Shown: in pieces, positions 58,416 through 64,000 of the stretch
How the letters are laid out: the number at the start of each line of letters is the position of its first letter
Numbering within the stretch: position 1 is the stretch's first letter
Source: Kitasatospora sp. A2-31
Lineage (GTDB): Bacteria; Actinomycetota; Actinomycetes; Streptomycetales; Streptomycetaceae
Assembly (NCBI RefSeq): GCF_022288725.1
Contig: NZ_JAKNTA010000001.1
Location: 806,899-870,898, forward strand
Reading direction: 5' to 3'
DNA length: 64,000 bases
Program-made: the position numbers and the translations under genes
Notes under the pieces: model-generated
What the model was told of the DNA's origin: nothing
Seen by the model: only the letters and a program-made list of their open reading frames with translations
The model's database searches: none

Positions 58416-58910
58416 TCAGTGGGTGGTGGGGGCCGGGGAGATGCCGCCGAGGCCGCGGCCGGCCCGCCAGCCGTCCAGGATGGCCTTCTGGAGGCCGAAC
58501 ATCTCCTCCTCCTCGTCCGGCTCCTCGTGGTCGTAGCCGAGCACGTGCAGCACGCCGTGGACGGTCAGCAGCTGCAGCTCCTCGTCCATCGAGTGCTTGG
58601 ACGGCGCCGCCTTGCCCTGCTGCTCGGCCACCTCGGGGCAGAGCACGATGTCACCGAGCAGACCCTGCGGCAGCTCCTCGCCCTCCTTGCCGGGGCGCAG
58701 CTCGTCCATCGGGAAGGACATCACGTCCGTCGGGCCCGGGAGGTCCATCCACTGGATGTGCAGCTCCTCCATCGCCGCACCGTCCACCAGGATCACGGAC
58801 AGTTCGGACTGCGGGTGGATCCGCATCTTGTCCAGTGCGTAGCGGGCGACGTCGAGGATGGCTTCCTCGTCGGCGTCCCAACCGGACTCGTTGGCGATGT
58901 CGATCGACAT
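58416..58910 (-). CDS. ybeY: rRNA maturation endoribonuclease YbeY
   Basis: 164 residues. The metal-binding signature [20 protein letters not shown] contains three His (H-x3-H-x5-H). It trims the 16S rRNA 3' end and takes part in ribosome quality control. It lies 14 bp after phoH. Confidence 0.95.
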   Translation of the reverse strand: MSIDIANESGWDADEEAILDVARYALDKMRIHPQSELSVILVDGAAMEELHIQWMDLPGPTDVMSFPMDELRPGKEGEELPQGLLGDIVLCPEVAEQQGKAAPSKHSMDEELQLLTVHGVLHVLGYDHEEPDEEEEMFGLQKAILDGWRAGRGLGGISPAPTTH

Positions 58911-58924
58911 GACGGGCTGGTTAC

Positions 58925-60064
58925 TCAGCTTTCGGTGCGATGGGACTGTCGGGGTGCGCGGGGCGCGGTCGCCTTGCCGGTACGCCGCTGGGCGGGCTTG
59001 CGGGCGGCGGCCGGCGGAGCGGTGTCCTCGGCCTCCTGGCGGGCGTCCCAGCGCTCGTAGGCGTCCACGATCCGGCCGACCAGCTTGTGGCGGACCACGT
59101 CGGTGCTGGTGAGGACGGAGAAGTGGATGTCGGGCACGTCGGCCAGGATCTCCTGGACGACCTTGAGGCCGCTGCGGGTGCCGCCCGGGAGGTCGATCTG
59201 GCTGGTGTCGCCGGTGACGACCACCCGGGAGTTGAACCCGAGGCGGGTGAGGAACATCTTCATCTGCTCGGGCGAGGTGTTCTGGGCCTCGTCCAGGATG
59301 ATGAAGGCGTCGTTGAGGGTGCGGCCGCGCATGTAGGCGAGCGGGGCGACCTCGATGGTGCCGGCCGCCATCAGCCGCGGGATGGAGTCCGGGTCCATCA
59401 TGTCGTGCAGCGCGTCGTAGAGCGGGCGCAGGTACGGGTCGATCTTCTCGTAGAGGGTGCCGGGCAGGAAGCCCAGCCGCTCCCCCGCCTCGACGGCCGG
59501 ACGGGTCAGGATGATCCGGTTGACCTCCTTGGCCTGGAGGGCCTGGACGGCCTTGGCCATCGCGAGGTAGGTCTTGCCGGTACCGGCCGGGCCGAGGCCG
59601 AAGACGATCGTGTGCTTGTCGATCGCGTCGACGTAGCGCTGCTGGTTGAGGGTCTTGGGGCGGATGGTGCGGCCCCGGTTGGACAGGATGTTCGCGGTGA
59701 ACACCTGCGACGGCGCCGGGCTGTCCGGGTCGTCGACGGCGCTCCGGAGCATGGCGATGGAGCGCTCCACGGAGTCCTCCGTCAGGGGTTGGCCGGTGCG
59801 CAGCACCAGCATCATCTCGTTGAAGAGCTGCTGGACGAGGGCCACCTCGGCGCGCTCTCCGGTGGCGGTCACCTCGTTGCCGCGGACGTGGATGTCGGCG
59901 GCGGGGAAGCCCCGTTCGATCACCCGCAGCAGCGAGTCGGCGGTGCCGAGCAGGGTGACCATCGGGTGCTTCTCGGGGACGACGATCCGGGTGCTGACGC
60001 GGCCGTCGTCGGCCGTCTCGGGGCGCGACTGTCCGTCGGTACGGGTCTGCGATGTGTCACTCAT
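58925..60064 (-). CDS. phoH: PhoH-like ATPase
   Basis: 379 residues. Walker A is [11 protein letters not shown], Walker B is [20 protein letters not shown], and [12 protein letters not shown] is the sensor motif. An N-terminal KH-like part ([20 protein letters not shown]) precedes the ATPase core. The C-terminal 40 residues are basic. It heads the phoH-ybeY-corC set. Confidence 0.94.
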   Translation of the reverse strand: MSDTSQTRTDGQSRPETADDGRVSTRIVVPEKHPMVTLLGTADSLLRVIERGFPAADIHVRGNEVTATGERAEVALVQQLFNEMMLVLRTGQPLTEDSVERSIAMLRSAVDDPDSPAPSQVFTANILSNRGRTIRPKTLNQQRYVDAIDKHTIVFGLGPAGTGKTYLAMAKAVQALQAKEVNRIILTRPAVEAGERLGFLPGTLYEKIDPYLRPLYDALHDMMDPDSIPRLMAAGTIEVAPLAYMRGRTLNDAFIILDEAQNTSPEQMKMFLTRLGFNSRVVVTGDTSQIDLPGGTRSGLKVVQEILADVPDIHFSVLTSTDVVRHKLVGRIVDAYERWDARQEAEDTAPPAAARKPAQRRTGKATAPRAPRQSHRTES

Positions 60065-60311
60065 AGGTCGGCGCTGGGGCCTGCCTCATCCCATCCGTCT
60101 CTCGTGGGCCGCTCGGTTCTCTCCGGGGCACCAGGGTACGCCGCGCACGTGATCGCTGCGGCGGGCGGCGGGGCCGCACCCGACGATGCTGCGGCAGATC
60201 GCGGGGCGGCGCGAGCGGTTTTCCACGCCGGTCGGGGCCGCTCCGCCGGTCGGCCGTGCCCCGGTCGGCACCCGGTCCCCGCCCGGTCCCCGCCCGGGCC
60301 GCTGTGGACGG
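60065..60311. other. 247-bp region between rnz and phoH
   Basis: No gene seen. It holds the likely phoH promoter. A local repeat of GCCCGGTCCCC occurs twice near 60272-60296. Confidence 0.5.
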
Positions 60312-61235
60312 TCACCGGCGGCGCCGGGGCGGCACGGGCACCCGGGCGAGGTCCTCGGCGAGCACCACGGTGCCGTCGAAGTGCTTGCGGGCGTCGGCGA
60401 GGTGCTGGCCGAGGTCCGGGTAGCGCTGCGAGAAGTGGGTCAGGACGAGGGTCTGGACGCCGGCCTCGGCGGCCGCCTTGGCGGCCTGGCCGGCGGTGAG
60501 GTGGCCGTGCTCCTCGGCGAGCCGGGCGTCGGCGTCGGTGAAGGTCGCCTCGATGACCAGCAGGTCGGCCCGCTCGGCGAGCTCGTGGACGCCCTCGCAG
60601 AGCCGGGTGTCCATCACGAAGGCGAAGCTCTGGCCGGGCCGGGGCTCGCTGACCTGGTCCAGGGTGATCCGCCGGCCGTCCACCTCGATCGCCCCGAGGT
60701 GCTGCAGCCGGCCGACGTCCGGGCCGGCGATGCCGAGGGCGGCGAGCCGCTCGGGCACCAGCCGGCGGCCGTCGGGCTCGGTGAGCCGGTAGCCGAAGGA
60801 CTCGACCGGGTGCGAGAGCCGGACGGCGTCCAGCGCGAAGCGGGCGCCGGGGGCCGGCAGCGGGCCGGGCTCCTCGATCGGGCGGGGGCGCAGCACGGCC
60901 GTCTCGTGGAAGGCGGTGGCGTGCCGCAGCCGTTCGAAGTAGACCTCCCCGGAGGCCGGGAAGTAGACGTCCACCGGGTGCGGCACCCGGTCCAGGTTGA
61001 TCCGCTGGATCACCCCGGCGAGGCCCAGGCTGTGGTCGCCGTGGAAGTGCGTGACCGCGATCCGGGTCAGCTGGGTGGCGGAGACCCCGGCGTGCAGCAT
61101 CTGCCGCTGGGTGCCCTCGCCGGGGTCGAACAGCAGGCCCTCGCCGTCCCAGCGCAGCAGGTAGCCGTTGTGGTTGCGGTGCCGGGTCGGCACCTGGCTG
61201 GCGGTGCCGAGGACGACGAGTTCGCGCTGTGACAC
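60312..61235 (-). CDS. rnz: Ribonuclease Z
   Basis: 307 residues of the metallo-beta-lactamase fold. The zinc motif is [14 protein letters not shown]; later His are in [20 protein letters not shown] and [12 protein letters not shown]. It removes 3' trailers from tRNA precursors; encoded CCA is absent in the tRNA genes of this window, consistent with the need for RNase Z. It starts two bases after the HIT stop. Confidence 0.93.
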   Translation of the reverse strand: MSQRELVVLGTASQVPTRHRNHNGYLLRWDGEGLLFDPGEGTQRQMLHAGVSATQLTRIAVTHFHGDHSLGLAGVIQRINLDRVPHPVDVYFPASGEVYFERLRHATAFHETAVLRPRPIEEPGPLPAPGARFALDAVRLSHPVESFGYRLTEPDGRRLVPERLAALGIAGPDVGRLQHLGAIEVDGRRITLDQVSEPRPGQSFAFVMDTRLCEGVHELAERADLLVIEATFTDADARLAEEHGHLTAGQAAKAAAEAGVQTLVLTHFSQRYPDLGQHLADARKHFDGTVVLAEDLARVPVPPRRRR

Positions 61236-61237
61236 GG

Positions 61238-61591
61238 TCAGACCATGCGCTCGTTCATCGGGACGCCGCCGAGCACGTGGACGTGTGCGTGGAAGATGGT
61301 CTGCCCTGCGCCGGCACCGGTGTTGAAGATCAGACGGTAGTCCTGGATGCCCTCGTCCTCGGCGACCCGGCCGGCCTCGGCGAGCAGCTCGCCGGCGATC
61401 TCCGGTTCGGCCGCGGCCAGCGCGGCGGCGTTCGGGTAGTGGACGTGCGGGATGACCAGGACGTGGGTCGGGGCCTTCGGGGCGATGTCGCGGAAGGCGA
61501 CGGTGCGCTCGGTCTTGCGCCCCAGGGTGGCCGGGCCCCCGCCCGCCACGATCTTGCAGAACAGGCAGTCGGGCTGCGGCTCGCCGGCCAT
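61238..61591 (-). CDS. HIT family nucleotide hydrolase
   Basis: 117 residues from ATG 61591 with GAGGAGA five bases upstream. The histidine triad is HAHVHVLGG. An N-terminal [11 protein letters not shown]ys pair fits a HINT-type zinc site. Family members hydrolyse AMP-lysine or nucleoside phosphoramidates. It couples to rnz. Confidence 0.92.
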   Translation of the reverse strand: MAGEPQPDCLFCKIVAGGGPATLGRKTERTVAFRDIAPKAPTHVLVIPHVHYPNAAALAAAEPEIAGELLAEAGRVAEDEGIQDYRLIFNTGAGAGQTIFHAHVHVLGGVPMNERMV

Positions 61592-61643
61592 CGGGGTCTC
61601 CTCGCGGTGTCGCACGGTGTCGGTCGGGGCGTACGGCCGCATG

Positions 61644-62375
61644 CTAGCCGAGCCGCGCCCTGGCCTGCTGGTACTCGCTCAGATGCTTCCAGCGCACCAC
61701 GCGGACGCCGAAGACCTCCTCGTCCTCGAAGTCCTCGGTGATCAGCGAGACCGCGATGATCACGAAGCCGATCGCCCAGCGCTTGGTGAGCCGCCAGGTG
61801 TGCGGGCGGCTGCCGTCCTTCTTGCGGATCACCCGGAGCGCCATCAGCCCCTTGCCCACGCTGAAGCCGGTGAGCCGGGCGAACAGCACCTGGTTGACGT
61901 AGGAGACGCCGAAGCCGACGGCGAGCAGGGCCATGAAGTAGGAGCCGGGGTGGTCGCTCTTCGGACCGCCGACGGCCTTGGCGGCGATGACGCCCAGGAC
62001 GACGGCGAGCAGCCAGTCGAGGAGGATCGCCGGGTAGCGGCGGAAGCCGCTCGCCTCCTTCGGCCGGGGCACCCGGGCGTAGGACGGCTGCTGCGGCTCC
62101 TGCCCGTAGGGCTGCTGCGGGTGGCCGTAGGGCTGGGCCTGCGGGTACTGCTGCGGGTGCCCGTACGGCTGGGCCGGCGGCGGCACCTGCCCGTACTGCT
62201 GCGGGGGCCCGTACGGCTGGGCCTGCCCGTACGGCTGGGCCTGCCCGCCGTAGGGCTGCTGCGGGTGGGGCTGCTGCCCGCCGTACGGCTGCTGCCCGTG
62301 GGGCTGCCGGGGTGGGTACGGCTGCGGGGCGTACTGCTGCGAACCGTACGAACCCGGTGGATATCCCTGTGCCAC
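61644..62375 (-). CDS. RDD family membrane protein with Pro/Gln/Tyr-rich N-terminus
   Basis: 243 residues. The first 110 are low complexity, built from PYG/QPYGQ-type repeats (DNA repeats around 62090-62330). The C-terminal RDD domain has three hydrophobic segments with ASGFRRYPAILLDWLLAVV (Arg and Asp of the family), AVGFGVSYVNQVLFARL and GKGLMALRVIRKKDG. Function of RDD proteins is largely unknown; some are transporters. Confidence 0.85.
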   Translation of the reverse strand: MAQGYPPGSYGSQQYAPQPYPPRQPHGQQPYGGQQPHPQQPYGGQAQPYGQAQPYGPPQQYGQVPPPAQPYGHPQQYPQAQPYGHPQQPYGQEPQQPSYARVPRPKEASGFRRYPAILLDWLLAVVLGVIAAKAVGGPKSDHPGSYFMALLAVGFGVSYVNQVLFARLTGFSVGKGLMALRVIRKKDGSRPHTWRLTKRWAIGFVIIAVSLITEDFEDEEVFGVRVVRWKHLSEYQQARARLG

Positions 62376-62472
62376 GACCGCCCCCGTACCTACCGATGAT
62401 CAAGAACAGCCCCGCATCCTACCCAGGACCGGAGCGGAAGGTCGGACCGGCCGACCCCCCGCTCCCCCGCGG

Positions 62473-64000
62473 CTACTGCCAGGGCATCGGCGGCGGCGTC
62501 TTGGCCGGGGTCTCGGCCAGGGCGGCCAGCGCGATCCGGACGCCCTCCGCCAGCTGCGGGTCCTCCCCCGCGGCCCAGTGGTGCGGCGCGAACGGCACCT
62601 CGACGTCCGGGTCGACGCCGTGGTTCTCCACGCCCCAGCCGTAGCCCTCCAGCCAGAAGGCGTACTTGGGCTGGGTCACCAGCGTGCCGTCGACCAGGCT
62701 GTAGCGGCTGTCGATGCCGATCACCCCGCCCCACGTTCGGGTGCCGACCACCGGGCCGAGCTTCAGCGCCTGGATGGCGGCGTTGACGATGTCGCCGTCC
62801 GAGCCGGAGTACTCGTCGGCGAGCGCCACCACCGGCCCGCGCGGGGCGTCGCCGGGATAGGGCACCGGGCTGGTGATGTCCCGGGCGACGTCCCAGCCGA
62901 CGATCCGGCGGGCCAGCTTCTCGATCACCAGCTGGGAGGTGTGGCCGCCCCGGTTCTCCCGGATGTCGACGATCACGCCCTCCTTGGCCATCTCCGAGCG
63001 CAGGTCCCGGTGGATCTGCGCCCAGCCGGTGGTCTGCATGTCGGGGATGTGCAGGTAACCGAGCCGGCCGCCGGACAGCTCGCGCACGGCCGCCCGCCGG
63101 CCGGACACCCAGTCGTGGTAGCGCAGCGGCTCCTCGTCGGCCAGCGGGACGACCACCGGGTGGCGCTGGTCGGTGCCGTCCTTGCCGGCCACGGTCAGCT
63201 CGACCGGCTGCCCGGCGGTGCCGGCCAGCAGCGGCGCCGGACCGGTGACCCGGTCCACCGGGCGGCCGTTGACGGCCAGGATCGCGTCGCCCGGCCGGAT
63301 CGCGGCGCCCGGCGCGGCCAGCGGTGAGCGGGCCCGCGGGTCGGAGGACTCGCCGGGCAGGATGCGGGCGATCCGCCAGACGTCCCCGTCCCTGACGAGG
63401 TCCGCGCCGAGCAGGCCCTGCCGGCGGGCGGCCTCGGTGTGGACGCCGTGCGGCAGCACGTAGGCGTGCGAGGTGCCCAGCTCGCCGTGCACCTCCCAGA
63501 GCAGGTCCACCAGGTCGTCGTGCGAGCCGACCCGGTCCACCAGCGGCCGGTAGCGGTCCAGCACGCCGGCCCAGTCCACCCCGTCGAGGTCGGGGCGCCA
63601 GAAGTTGTCGCGCATCAGGCGGCCGTTCTCCTCGTACATCTGCCGCCACTCGGCCGCCGGGTCGACGGTCACACGCAGCCGGGCGAGGTCGACGTCGACC
63701 TCGTCGTCCTCGCCGGCCTTGTGGTCGGCCGGGACGATCCGCAGCCCGCCCTCGTCCAGTACGGCGATCCGGCTGCCGTCGCCGCTGACCGCGAACCCGT
63801 CGAGGCCGTCGACCAGCTGCTCGACCCGGCGCTTGCGCAGGTCGAACCGCTCCAGGGCCGGGCGCGGCCGCTCGTCCTCCAGCGAGGCCGCCTCGTCGCC
63901 GAGCTCACCGATCAGCGGGACCCTCGTCCAGAGCACGGCGTCCTTGGCGGCGCGCAGGGTGCCGAACCGGCCGCCCTCGACCGGGAACGGGACGATCCGG
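62473..64000 (-). CDS. Tricorn protease, C-terminal part
   Basis: At least 509 residues; the gene continues beyond the right edge. Visible parts are the end of the beta-propeller region, the C1 helical bundle (with TSHAYVLPHGVHTEAA containing the Ser-His of the active site), a PDZ domain (PGAAIRPGDAILAVNGRPVD) and the C2 domain with nucleophile Ser in DEYSGSDGDIVNAAIQAL and TWGGVIGIDSRYS. Tricorn degrades proteasome-derived peptides. The PAC2-family gene at 20743 is a possible functional relative. Confidence 0.92.
   Translation of the reverse strand, partial: RIVPFPVEGGRFGTLRAAKDAVLWTRVPLIGELGDEAASLEDERPRPALERFDLRKRRVEQLVDGLDGFAVSGDGSRIAVLDEGGLRIVPADHKAGEDDEVDVDLARLRVTVDPAAEWRQMYEENGRLMRDNFWRPDLDGVDWAGVLDRYRPLVDRVGSHDDLVDLLWEVHGELGTSHAYVLPHGVHTEAARRQGLLGADLVRDGDVWRIARILPGESSDPRARSPLAAPGAAIRPGDAILAVNGRPVDRVTGPAPLLAGTAGQPVELTVAGKDGTDQRHPVVVPLADEEPLRYHDWVSGRRAAVRELSGGRLGYLHIPDMQTTGWAQIHRDLRSEMAKEGVIVDIRENRGGHTSQLVIEKLARRIVGWDVARDITSPVPYPGDAPRGPVVALADEYSGSDGDIVNAAIQALKLGPVVGTRTWGGVIGIDSRYSLVDGTLVTQPKYAFWLEGYGWGVENHGVDPDVEVPFAPHHWAAGEDPQLAEGVRIALAALAETPAKTPPPMPWQ

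Overview
The window is a high-GC actinobacterial chromosome segment with no plasmid, phage or transposon genes. GTG starts are common, tRNA genes lack an encoded CCA, one gene carries a TTA codon (the bldA signal), and gene families such as DUF3145, DUF2690, HrdA-like sigma factor, Znu/Zur and tricorn protease occur in an order recalled from Streptomyces chromosomes. I read it as the core chromosome of a Streptomycetaceae member (Streptomyces or Kitasatospora); the species is not determinable here.

Layout. 1-3.0 kb: end of the fatty-acid synthase cluster (fabH 3' end, acpP, fabF) facing a DUF3145 gene across a long palindromic terminator. 3.3-7.8 kb: quinone-oxidoreductase-like gene divergent from a MarR regulator with a shared palindromic operator, a LytR-CpsA-Psr wall ligase, and an ACC-deaminase-like PLP enzyme. 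8-10.4 kb: one CAT tRNA, two tandem secreted serine protease paralogues, two tandem tRNA-Asn. 10.6-14.3 kb: YtxH-like small protein, FGGY sugar kinase, an 18-bp minisatellite, and a membrane-anchored HTH-DUF2690 protein. 14.3-19.4 kb: dgt-dnaG-hrdA-like sigma, a relic of the macromolecular synthesis gene order. 19.4-27.4 kb: accessory genes (SGNH hydrolase, PAC2, GNAT, ADP-ribosylglycohydrolase, an AbiEi/DUF559-like gene that looks frameshifted, a winged-helix/membrane pair with a clear operator, a secreted ribonuclease with a repeat-built signal peptide). 27.5-35 kb: ppdK, dusB, and a NarL-type two-component system co-transcribed with a DUF4097 protein. 35-43 kb: the most accessory part: an unknown translationally coupled pair with a TTA codon, a MmyB-like regulator divergent from an MFS pump, DUF1877, an intergenic ~33-bp repeat, and a NADAR protein overlapping a polytopic membrane protein of unknown function. 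43-48 kb: glyS divergent from znuA-znuC-znuB-zur, with two Zur-box-like sites over the znuA start. 48-54.4 kb: uppS-recO, a 17-bp minisatellite, a TerB-like protein, leuA with a Leu-rich leader peptide, and a protealysin-like M4 protease next to an emfourin-like inhibitor. 54.4-64 kb: a long minus-strand run: phoH-ybeY-corC, small proteins, DUF4383, a catalytically dead cytidine deaminase homologue, a 59-aa membrane protein, era; then RDD-HIT-rnz and the 3' part of a tricorn protease gene.

Best candidates for something new: the NADAR/membrane-protein coupled pair (39807-41551), the TTA-containing unknown pair (35061-36034), the M4 protease/inhibitor pair (52989-54367), and a set of unrelated short-period tandem repeats placed between genes (12.5, 32.1, 39.6 and 49.8 kb). 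None of these proves a new system by itself; each comes with a stated test.
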